Part shown: piece after piece, positions 1 to 5,679 of the stretch
How the letters are laid out: every line of letters begins with the position of its first letter
Numbering within the stretch: position 1 is the stretch's first letter
Source of the DNA: Spirochaetaceae bacterium
GTDB lineage: Bacteria > Spirochaetota > Spirochaetia > Treponematales > Breznakiellaceae
NCBI GenBank assembly: GCA_031268255.1
Contig: JAIRXO010000244.1
Span: forward strand, 1-5,742
Length of the DNA: 5,742 nt
Reading direction: 5' to 3'
Notes under the pieces: generated by a model
The model's input: the letters and a program-made list of their open reading frames with translations, nothing else
Told to the model about the DNA's origin: nothing
Databases searched by the model: none
Made by a program: the position numbers and the translations under genes

Positions 1-1
1 A

Positions 2-367
2 TTAGTCAAGGAAACAAGAACGTCATTTACAGATAGTGATAAAAATATAGGCGTTATTAGTGTTATTTCAAAAAAATATAATAGAAAAAATGATGAGAGA
101 TATTGGTTTAGTTTTCATCCTCACCAAAAAGATTTTTTAAAAAATTATAATGAATCATTCCTCAGTTTCGGATGTGGGTCGGATGAGATAATTTTTGTAA
201 TACCATTTGATAAATTCGAACCTTTATTGAAAAATATGAATATAACTGAAAATGAAGATAGAATGTATTGGCATGTTGTAATTTCAAATATAAATGGGGA
301 ATATTTTATTCATCAGCCACTGCAAAAAGCAAATATAAAAATTGGAATTTCTGAGTATAAAATATAA
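2..367 (+). CDS. 3' part of an AT-rich gene, hypothetical protein (5' end outside window)
   Basis: An open frame runs from the left edge to a TAA at 365-367, giving about 121 C-terminal residues. No convincing start lies inside: the first in-frame ATG is near 236, so the gene begins upstream. The product is rich in Lys, Asn, Ile, Phe and Tyr. It carries short conserved-looking blocks: RYWFSFHPHQ, then FGCGSDEIIFVIPF, then EDRMYWHVVI near the C-terminus. From memory these resemble the C-terminal domain of hypothetical proteins often found beside mobile or defence genes, but I cannot name a family and assign no function. GC is about 26% (94 of the first 360 bases), far below the genes that follow, which suggests horizontal acquisition. 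It converges on the minus-strand operon. No membrane segment or signal peptide is visible in this part. Confidence 0.75.
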   Translation, partial: LVKETRTSFTDSDKNIGVISVISKKYNRKNDERYWFSFHPHQKDFLKNYNESFLSFGCGSDEIIFVIPFDKFEPLLKNMNITENEDRMYWHVVISNINGEYFIHQPLQKANIKIGISEYKI

Positions 368-476
368 AAGCCCGCACAAACTGCACATAACAGGTCTGTT
401 TACGCCCCACCTCCCCCACCGCCTGCAAAAAGCCGCTTATATTGCCGTACCGCGCTGCGTATTCACTTGCGCGCCT
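368..476. other. Intergenic junction between AT-rich gene and GC-rich operon
   Basis: This 109-base gap separates two convergent genes and is where composition switches from about 26% GC to a GC-rich block. It contains an imperfect 9-base tandem pair (GCACAAACT then GCACATAAC, 374-391) and a near-palindrome at 389-400. Farther on, CGCGC at 451-455 and GCGCG at 469-473 could form a weak 5-bp stem. I see no hairpin followed by a clear T-run on either strand, so no intrinsic terminator is called. No ORF or RNA gene is recognised here. Confidence 0.5.
389..400. repeat. Short near-palindrome at the composition boundary
   Basis: The bases AACAG GT CTGTT form two perfect 5-base inverted arms around a 2-base centre. 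The site lies 22 bases after the stop codon of the AT-rich gene. It could be a protein-binding or recombination site or simply chance; arms this short are weak evidence. Confidence 0.3.
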
Positions 477-1316
477 TTACCTGGCGGCAGTGAAGCGGTA
501 GCCTGAGCCTTGGGCGCTTACGGTGCCCAGGGCGGGGTATACAAGGTGCATGCCCGCTATGGGGATATGGTTCTCCGCTACATAGGCGAGAATTTTTTTC
601 CGTATGTCCGCGGCGGCGGCGGGGTCCACATCGTAGCTGACTGATATGTCGGGCCGGGGAAACTGAATGTCCATGACGTGCATCAGATCGCCCCAGATTA
701 AAAGTTTTTGGCCTTCGGAACTGAGCAGAAAGGCCGTATGGCCCGGCGTATGGCCGAAGGCCGCTATGGCGCTGATGCCGGGGAGAAGTTCCTCCATGCG
801 GTCTCCCAGTTCTCCGGGCAGGAAAGTTCTCACCCGGTCCCCATAGGGGGCAAGGCTCGAAGCGGCGCTCTTGTCCGCCCAGTATTCCCTCTCCTGTCTT
901 GCCAGATAAACAAGCGCCTTGGGAAAGAGCGCCCTGCCGTCTTTCTGGAGCCCTCCTATATGGTCGCCGTGCATGTGGGTAAGGAGTACGGCGTCAACGT
1001 CGCCGGGGTTTACGCCCAGACGGTTCATGCTCTCAAATATGGTTGTGCCGAATCCTGTATCCACCACTACGGTGCGGCCAGAACCCCTGATAAGGAAGGT
1101 ATTTGTTTCCGACTGGAAATTCCCCCCGGAAAGATACTGCTCCAGGAGTGCCGCGTCGGCGCCTATGAGTATTGAACTCCGCCCTGGTCCGCGGTTTTCG
1201 ACCAGCATATACACTTCGAACTGTCCGGCTTTATAGGAAAAAATCATCTCCTCCTGGGCAAAACCCTGAACGGCCATTGAACCAAGAAGAAGCCCGCAAA
1301 ATAGTCCCTGCTTCAT
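477..1316 (-). CDS. Exported metallo-beta-lactamase-fold hydrolase, methyl parathion hydrolase-like
   Basis: This 279-residue protein is predicted to be a periplasmic or secreted metal-dependent hydrolase. Residues 1-20 form a Sec signal peptide with likely cleavage after GFA (before Gln21). The complete dinuclear metal site of the MBL fold is visible: Asp86 in VVVDTG, the HxHxDH motif at His114, His116, Asp118 and His119, His193 in GHTPGH, Asp210 in IWGD and His257 in AGMH. The C-terminal half (IWGDLMHVMDIQFPRP, then AGMHLVYP, then GYRF at the end) matches, from memory, the pattern of methyl parathion hydrolase and related lactonases or esterases. The natural substrate is unknown; organophosphate cleavage is promiscuous in this family, and a lactone or ester is equally plausible. 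The ATG is well supported: GGGGGG lies 5 nt upstream. It is the last gene of a three-gene minus-strand operon, 19 nt after the lipoprotein gene. Confidence 0.9.
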   Translation of the reverse strand: MKQGLFCGLLLGSMAVQGFAQEEMIFSYKAGQFEVYMLVENRGPGRSSILIGADAALLEQYLSGGNFQSETNTFLIRGSGRTVVVDTGFGTTIFESMNRLGVNPGDVDAVLLTHMHGDHIGGLQKDGRALFPKALVYLARQEREYWADKSAASSLAPYGDRVRTFLPGELGDRMEELLPGISAIAAFGHTPGHTAFLLSSEGQKLLIWGDLMHVMDIQFPRPDISVSYDVDPAAAADIRKKILAYVAENHIPIAGMHLVYPALGTVSAQGSGYRFTAAR

Positions 1317-1320
1317 TGTA

Positions 1321-1327
1321 TCCCCCC
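1321..1327 (-). promoter_or_regulatory. Ribosome binding site of the MBL hydrolase gene
   Basis: On the minus strand GGGGGGA ends 4 nt before the ATG at 1316. It is G-rich rather than a classical AGGAGG, but can pair with the anti-SD and supports this start, which also begins a full signal peptide. Confidence 0.55.
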
Positions 1328-1335
1328 ATATAAAT

Positions 1336-2421
1336 TCAAGGTTGTACTTTTTTTAACATATCGTAAAAGGCCGCCCCCCGTATGCCTTCCCCGCCCCGGA
1401 AATTCCTGCCATCAGGGAGGGCCATTATTTCCCGTTCTATGCAGCCCAGGACAGCGTCAAAATACACCGAGTCAAGCGGCACGTCAGGTATGGGGCTGTT
1501 TCTGCCGCCTGAGCGGTACTGGTTTGAGCGTCTGGAAAGAAGGTTCCGGTCATGCCTGAGTTCCGCGTAGAGATGCCAGAGGAACCATGCCGCGCCGGAT
1601 CGCTGCATGGCGTCGTTGACCGCGGGCGCCGGGCCTGTCTGGGCATCCTGGGCAGGGGGAATAAAGAGCATATCTTTAAGTTCCCGGAACAGTTCTTCTT
1701 CGTTCCGGTCCTTTCCGGCGGTGATGAAATTCAAAATTTCCGTTTCTTTTCCGGCAAGGTATAGCGCGTCACGCCAGCTAATCGCCGGTTTTGCCAGTAT
1801 GTCCGCGGCGGCGTTTGACAGACCGGAATCGAGGTTTCTGAATTCCCAGGCCCGCTCCCGGTCTCCCCGGTAGGCGCTTTCGTACACTTCCAGTTTGAGC
1901 TGGGCAAAGGCGGTATCAAAGGCGGCCACCGCTTCGGGGAACTGTCTGAGTTCGAGGAGGGTCCGCCCCAGTTCTATGTTGAGTTCGCCTGAGGATTCAA
2001 TCCTGAGGGCATCGCGTATCATGGCAAGGCGTTTTTCCGTGTCGCGTTCCAGGCGTATGGAAAGTATCAGGGCCTGTATGTTTCCCGGCGCAAGGGAGCG
2101 GGAGAGACCCGCCTGGCGTTCCGCCTCAAGGGGCCTGCCCTCAAGGAGGTAGAGCCTTCCTGACCATGCCGCGAGGAAAGCCTTGTAGAGATTGTCGCCA
2201 ATGGACCGGCCTTCAAACTCCTGTACCCTTGCCCTGGCCGCCCTGAGTTCATTCTGTCCGGCTTCCCTGTCCAGGGCTACTATGAGGTTTTCCAGTTCCG
2301 CCAGGTCGGAAGCGCCGCCTTCGGCGGTAGAAAGAAGGAGATCTTTCTGCATTGACTGGCAGGAAGCCAGGCTCAAAAGAAACGCCGCAAGGCATGTAAA
2401 CATCAGGTTTAACTTATTCAT
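1336..2421 (-). CDS. Lipoprotein with TPR-like helices and degenerate C-terminal SLH-like segment
   Basis: This 361-residue protein begins with a signal sequence of about 20 residues ending in a lipobox, L-A-S-C, with Cys21 as the expected lipidated residue. It should therefore be anchored in the inner or outer membrane, facing the periplasm or the surface. Residues about 60-200 are helical and rich in Ala, Leu, Arg and Glu. They include TPR-like pairs (RLYLLEGRPLEAERQAGLSRSLAP near 89-112 and ELGRTLLELRQFPEAVAAFDTA near 150-171). Residues about 305-359 resemble an SLH domain: DVP at 313-315, LPDGRNF at 335-341 and GIRGAAFYDML at 346-356, against the usual FxDVP, GyPDGtFrP and iTRAEfa pattern. 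SGAAWFLWHLY at 275-285 may be the tail of a preceding copy. Family and function are not known; a protein-protein or cell-wall docking role is inferred. It lies 14 nt after the stop of the upstream gene and 19 nt before the hydrolase gene. Confidence 0.88.
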   Translation of the reverse strand: MNKLNLMFTCLAAFLLSLASCQSMQKDLLLSTAEGGASDLAELENLIVALDREAGQNELRAARARVQEFEGRSIGDNLYKAFLAAWSGRLYLLEGRPLEAERQAGLSRSLAPGNIQALILSIRLERDTEKRLAMIRDALRIESSGELNIELGRTLLELRQFPEAVAAFDTAFAQLKLEVYESAYRGDRERAWEFRNLDSGLSNAAADILAKPAISWRDALYLAGKETEILNFITAGKDRNEEELFRELKDMLFIPPAQDAQTGPAPAVNDAMQRSGAAWFLWHLYAELRHDRNLLSRRSNQYRSGGRNSPIPDVPLDSVYFDAVLGCIEREIMALPDGRNFRGGEGIRGAAFYDMLKKVQP

Positions 2422-2437
2422 TTATTCATACTATCCT
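2418..2437 (-). promoter_or_regulatory. Translation start region of the lipoprotein gene with a three-codon upstream ORF
   Basis: The SD-like AGGA (2437-2434) overlaps the TAG stop of the preceding gene. An 8-base tandem duplication ATGAATAA ATGAATAA covers 2429-2414. The first ATG (2429) lies 4 nt after AGGA and opens a frame of ATG AAT AAA TGA. Its stop overlaps the true ATG (2421-2419) as ATGA. The true start is 12 nt from AGGA, longer than usual. Translational coupling or re-initiation is inferred. Confidence 0.5.
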
Positions 2438-5093
2438 ATCTGAACTGCCAGCGGTAGAGCCTGTTGTCCATGCCCACGCCGGCACATTCCATTCTACCGT
2501 CTCCGTTCAGGTCTCCGATATAGGGCCTGCCCCAGACCGGCAGGGGAAAACCATCAAGGGAAATGAAATTCCGGGAATACCCGTAGAGGGCGTTTCCGTT
2601 TCCGGTAAGAAAGATTTCCGGGCTCTTGTCCCGGTCTATGTCCATGACCGTAATGGAACCTTCCTCGGCCCGCAGTCCAGGTATGTCCTGGAAGAGCGCG
2701 GTACCGTCCATGCCGATCTGGTAGAGGGTTCCGCTTGAGGAAAGAACCCAGAGGGCCTGGCCGTCAAAAACAGGTTGAAGGTAGAATACCCCGTCCAGTT
2801 CTACGGGAAAACCTTCGGGAGCGGCGCCGGCCTCGGTAAACACATGGAGGCTGCCGGCCTGGGTGATAAAGGCGACATAGGCCTGGTTGTTCCACCCAAA
2901 GACCAGGGGGGAACCAAAGGCTATGCCCGAAACCGATACCGGCCAGGAAGGATAAACGCCTTCCTTGTTGAAAAGCCACAGGTCGCCGAAGAAACTTTTT
3001 GGATAGGCGGCGATATAATCGTTCCGCACCTGATGCAGGAAGGAAGGCGGCGAGAGCAGTACTTCGTCAAAGTTTACCGGAAGGACAGTTCTCTCTCCTT
3101 CCCTGTTTACCGAGTAGAGCGCCCTGTCGTCTCCGGCAAGGTACAGTTCCCTGCCAAATGCCGCCGGGGGAGAAGAGAGCCTTATGCCGGTAATCAGGGG
3201 GAAGGGGGCAATGACTTCCATATCGGCGCTGACAAGGCTTACATCCCCCTGGGAATCGACCACCCAGGCCGCCGGATCAGAGGGGCTCTGGGGATTAAAG
3301 TCAGGCGCGGGAACCACATACACGTTTCCCCTGCCTTCGAGCCGGTATATATGGTTATCCTGGGGATTCACCGAGATGGCCGAATTCCCCCGGGTAAGGA
3401 GGAGCCGCGACTCGCCCCGCCTGCCTATGCTTATGCCGTACACTTCTTTACCGGCGCGCCCTTCAAGGTCAAGAGGATAACCGGGAAGGAGTTCCAGCCC
3501 CCCGCCCGGCGCGGAAATTACCGAAACGCTCACCCTTACGGCGCTGTCCCTGATGCTCAGGCGCACCAGCCCCTGACGGTAAAAACGAAGCAGCGAGGCT
3601 ATGGCGCTGTTTCCCTTGAGGAAGAAAGGAACAGAGCGGTCAAGGGAATAAAAGAGGCTGAAAGAATTAAGGTCCGAACTTGACTGGCTGAGAGTCTGCC
3701 ATGCGGCGGTTTTGGTAAGGGACGCGTTTTTCCGTATTGAGTTCACCGCCGCGAGCAGGGTGTCGGCGGATTCGCAGATAAGAAGGTAGCCGCTCTGGGG
3801 AGTGTAGAAAGGCATGGGAACCGTTACCTTGAGATGACGCAGGAGGGCGTCAAGAAAACCCGGCAGCCTTATCTGGGGTATGCGGGTTCCGTCAAGAACA
3901 ACCGAAGTGTTTTCGTTTATCACCAGAGACGAAAATACCCTGTCAAAAACTTCCCTTCGCTTTTCCTCGTCCCGTATCTGGACGGCAAACACGGGATGGG
4001 GCCTTCCCTCAAGACCGAACACGGCGAATTCGGAACCGCTCCATGAGTAGAGCAGTTCGTTGAGGTCCATGCGGAAAAGAAGCCGCGAGGAACTTTCCGC
4101 CGACGCGAGGGTCCGCCGTATCTCGCCGCCCGAAATCTGGCCGGCCAGGGCGATGAGTTCTTCCAGGCCCGCCGCCGAAAGCACGGTGCTGTACTGGGTT
4201 GTATCGGGGAGGAATCTGGTTATGGAAGAAAGCGATGAATCCCTGGATATGAGATCCTTTATGGGACCGGGACCGGAATCAATGCGGCTTATCAAATCAA
4301 TGTCGAGCTTGCGGGGAGAAATACTGACAGCCGCTTCCACGAACCCTTCGAGACGGAGCAGGTCCAGGGTTTCCGCCACAGAGGGATCAGTCGCCGCGAG
4401 GGAAGAAACAAGCACTTCGGTGGAGATGAGCAGGGCCGCGTCGTAATTACCGGAACTGAATTCCTTGACGCGGGAACCCCTGAGATCGCCGTCCCGGGAA
4501 GTCCCGTCCAGGACCGATTCAAAAAGGGCCTGGTTATTTGAAATTACCAGGAGATTGTGATAGGGACTTATGTACCAGACATCCTTTCCCGTGCGGTATT
4601 CAAAACGCGAAAGTTTTCCCGCCTGAACATAGTACAGGTTCGCGATGGTAAGGCGGCCTGCCAGGGCCGGAAGAAAGCGGAGGAAAGGGGACAGTATACC
4701 CGCATCCCAGGCGGCGAGTATGCGGCCATCAGAAAGCAGGGCGCCATCAAGGGTGCCTCTGGCGGCAAAACGCGTAAGCGGATGCCGTAAAAGACCACTT
4801 TCGTCAAGCTGTACCAGGACCGGAAGCGCCGGGGCAAACAGGGGACTCCCCAGTATATCTGACAAAGGCTCATGGGAAAGAGCCTTGTCGGCCAGATGCA
4901 CCGGGTTCGGAACATGAAGATAGGCCGTAAACGAATCGGGAATGACCGAATCGGCGCCAACCCTCCCGATGAATGAAAACCCTATCAATATGAGGGGCAG
5001 ACCGACAAAAAGAAACAGCAGAAAAAAAAGGATTTTCCTTACCAGCTTCTTTTTTTTGGGTTTTTTCGCTGCCGCTTCCTGAGTTTCTTCCAT
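2436..5093 (-). CDS. Membrane-anchored extracytoplasmic protein with C-terminal beta-propeller/FG-GAP-like region
   Basis: From the ATG at 5093 this is an 885-residue protein. A longer reading from a TTG at 5129 is rejected because that TTG belongs to the -35 box of the promoter; the ATG also has AGGT just upstream. A short Lys-rich cytoplasmic tail (KKPKKKK, about residues 10-16) precedes one hydrophobic helix at about 21-43, so the protein should be N-in with a large extracytoplasmic part. Residues about 50-540 are a long alpha/beta region, loosely like DUF3352-type proteins from memory and not verified. From about 540 to the end, short beta-strand repeats resemble PQQ/VCBS propeller blades. 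The last two carry Asp-rich loops typical of calcium-binding FG-GAP repeats: DIDRDKSPE (about 818-826) and DLNGDGRME (about 861-869). No catalytic motif is seen. It is the first gene of the operon; an envelope scaffold or assembly role is inferred. Confidence 0.88.
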   Translation of the reverse strand: MEETQEAAAKKPKKKKLVRKILFFLLFLFVGLPLILIGFSFIGRVGADSVIPDSFTAYLHVPNPVHLADKALSHEPLSDILGSPLFAPALPVLVQLDESGLLRHPLTRFAARGTLDGALLSDGRILAAWDAGILSPFLRFLPALAGRLTIANLYYVQAGKLSRFEYRTGKDVWYISPYHNLLVISNNQALFESVLDGTSRDGDLRGSRVKEFSSGNYDAALLISTEVLVSSLAATDPSVAETLDLLRLEGFVEAAVSISPRKLDIDLISRIDSGPGPIKDLISRDSSLSSITRFLPDTTQYSTVLSAAGLEELIALAGQISGGEIRRTLASAESSSRLLFRMDLNELLYSWSGSEFAVFGLEGRPHPVFAVQIRDEEKRREVFDRVFSSLVINENTSVVLDGTRIPQIRLPGFLDALLRHLKVTVPMPFYTPQSGYLLICESADTLLAAVNSIRKNASLTKTAAWQTLSQSSSDLNSFSLFYSLDRSVPFFLKGNSAIASLLRFYRQGLVRLSIRDSAVRVSVSVISAPGGGLELLPGYPLDLEGRAGKEVYGISIGRRGESRLLLTRGNSAISVNPQDNHIYRLEGRGNVYVVPAPDFNPQSPSDPAAWVVDSQGDVSLVSADMEVIAPFPLITGIRLSSPPAAFGRELYLAGDDRALYSVNREGERTVLPVNFDEVLLSPPSFLHQVRNDYIAAYPKSFFGDLWLFNKEGVYPSWPVSVSGIAFGSPLVFGWNNQAYVAFITQAGSLHVFTEAGAAPEGFPVELDGVFYLQPVFDGQALWVLSSSGTLYQIGMDGTALFQDIPGLRAEEGSITVMDIDRDKSPEIFLTGNGNALYGYSRNFISLDGFPLPVWGRPYIGDLNGDGRMECAGVGMDNRLYRWQFR

Positions 5094-5101
5094 GATACCT
5101 A

Positions 5102-5129
5102 ATTGTACCCCATTTTCCGAAAAGGTCAA
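5102..5129 (-). promoter_or_regulatory. Sigma70-type promoter of the three-gene envelope operon
   Basis: On the minus strand TTGACC (5129-5124) is followed by a 16-nt spacer and TACAAT (5107-5102), five of six matches to consensus in both boxes. The expected start point is about 5096-5093, at or just before the ATG at 5093-5091. The mRNA would then have a leader of 0-3 nt, and the AGGT at 5100-5097 would lie outside it. Transcripts reading through from xre would include that AGGT. Confidence 0.65.
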
Positions 5130-5165
5130 TTATGACGTTCAGGCTTCGTAATGGACCGGTGCGGC

Positions 5166-5507
5166 TTACTTGGTGTCCACGTCTTGCTCTTTTTTTAGAA
5201 CCCGCAGCAGGGCAAGGGCTATCCGGCGGTACTTTTTATTAAGCCCTTCAGCAGCCTTTAGCAGCATATTCAAATCCGAAGCGGGAACCTGTTTTCCCCG
5301 GCCCTTTTCCTCCCCGGTTACCAAATATTCTACCGATACCCCCAAAACCTGGGCAATACGGACTGCGGCATCGGCGGAGGGTATGGAATTATGAGTATTC
5401 AGATAGTTATCGAGGGTATGTTTTTTTATTCCCGATAATCCCGCCAGTTCTTTTACCAATATACCTTGGTATTTCAACTCGGCCTTTAAATTTTTCTTGA
5501 AACCCAT
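5166..5507 (-). CDS. XRE-family (Cro/CI-type) helix-turn-helix transcriptional regulator
   Basis: This 113-residue DNA-binding protein has a lambda repressor-like five-helix fold. Helix 1 is about 2-14. The HTH is about 17-37, with LVKELAGLSG then the recognition helix KKHTLDNYLN. Helices 4-5 include SADAAVRIAQVLGVSVEYLVTGE (44-66), a very typical XRE ending. A Lys/Arg-rich C-terminal helix at about 77-107 may serve dimerisation. I chose the ATG at 5507. A longer frame from 5549 would add 14 residues, but it has no SD, its ATG overlaps the -35 box of the divergent promoter, and it lies upstream of the likely xre start point. The 5507 start also lacks a strong SD, so some doubt remains. The protein probably binds the operator at 5556-5598 and regulates the divergent gene and itself. 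No terminator is seen before the downstream operon. Confidence 0.88.
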   Translation of the reverse strand: MGFKKNLKAELKYQGILVKELAGLSGIKKHTLDNYLNTHNSIPSADAAVRIAQVLGVSVEYLVTGEEKGRGKQVPASDLNMLLKAAEGLNKKYRRIALALLRVLKKEQDVDTK

Positions 5508-5542
5508 TGCTAACAAAATACCCAAAAAAGAATAATTTGATG

Positions 5543-5572
5543 TTGACATTAAGTATATAAGAATAATATGAT
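5543..5572 (+). promoter_or_regulatory. Strong divergent promoter for the downstream exported-protein gene
   Basis: A perfect -35 TTGACA (5543-5548) is followed by an 18-nt spacer and TATGAT (5567-5572), five of six matches. Transcription would begin near 5579-5580, immediately before the perfect palindrome, leaving about 100 nt of leader before the ATG at 5680. A half-site sits in the spacer, so a bound regulator should block RNA polymerase. Confidence 0.65.
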
Positions 5573-5580
5573 AATATAGG
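5552..5580 (-). promoter_or_regulatory. Possible xre promoter, overlapping the operator
   Basis: On the minus strand TATACT (5557-5552) is a good -10 box, with only a weak -35 (CCTATA, 5580-5575) at 17 nt. A start near 5545 would give about 38 nt of leader before the ATG at 5507. The upstream half-site (5556-5567) overlaps this -10, consistent with autorepression. Such AT-rich DNA offers several alternative -10 boxes. Confidence 0.35.
5556..5567. promoter_or_regulatory. Third operator half-site, direct repeat of the palindrome arm
   Basis: TATAAGAATAAT here is repeated exactly at 5588-5599, 32 bp away, about three helical turns. It lies between the -35 and -10 of the plus-strand promoter and overlaps the possible xre -10. 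Cooperative binding on one DNA face is inferred. Confidence 0.55.
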
Positions 5581-5598
5581 TTATTCTTATAAGAATAA
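5581..5598. promoter_or_regulatory. Perfect 18-bp palindromic operator
   Basis: TTATTCTTATAAGAATAA is an exact palindrome at the predicted start point of the plus-strand promoter and next to the xre gene. XRE dimers typically bind such symmetric sites, so it is the likely operator of the neighbouring regulator (inferred from position and symmetry). Confidence 0.7.
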
Positions 5599-5618
5599 TC
5601 ATGGATGAATTAGCGGCA

Positions 5619-5642
5619 GATCACTGTTTTTGGCGGGTGATC
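5619..5642. repeat. Inverted repeat in the 5' leader of the exported-protein gene
   Basis: GATCAC (5619-5624) and GTGATC (5637-5642) are perfect inverted arms around a 12-base loop. In RNA they would form a short hairpin about 40-60 nt after the predicted start and 38 nt before the ATG. It could be a second binding site or a leader structure. No T-run follows, so it is not a terminator. Confidence 0.4.
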
Positions 5643-5668
5643 AAATTAACGACGGGAAAGACCGTAAC

Positions 5669-5672
5669 GGAG
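5669..5672 (+). promoter_or_regulatory. Ribosome binding site of the exported-protein gene
   Basis: GGAG lies 7 nt before the ATG at 5680. It favours this start over the ATG at 5601, which has no SD. Confidence 0.65.
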
Positions 5673-5679
5673 CACTATT

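Noticed and set aside
385..476. Possible integron attC site after the AT-rich gene (ACATAAC resembles RYYYAAC)
   Set aside because: ACATAAC matches only six of seven positions, and no GTTRRRY partner or matching inverted arm is found in the following ~150 bases. At most it is a remnant.
603..1813. 16-base repeat TATGTCCGCGGCGGCG at 603-618 and 1798-1813
   Set aside because: Both copies encode the same peptide, Ala-Ala-Ala-Asp-Ile, in the coding frame of two different genes; shared codon choice explains the match.
2775..3683. 302-codon plus-strand open frame inside the 885-residue protein gene
   Set aside because: It is antisense to a well-supported gene with a TM helix and FG-GAP loops, its product is low-complexity Gly/Arg/Pro-rich without recognisable motifs, and GC-rich codons commonly leave such antisense frames open.
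5094..5129. TTG start at 5129 adding 12 residues to the propeller protein
   Set aside because: The TTG is part of the -35 box TTGACC, no SD precedes it, and the ATG at 5093 directly precedes the Lys-rich tail and TM helix.
5130..5165. Possible terminator between xre and the operon
   Set aside because: No stable GC-rich stem followed by a T-run is visible on the minus strand, so read-through is considered possible.
5508..5549. ATG at 5549 adding 14 residues to the XRE regulator
   Set aside because: No SD precedes it, it overlaps the divergent -35 box, and the likely xre transcription start lies downstream of it. The XRE fold begins at the 5507 start.
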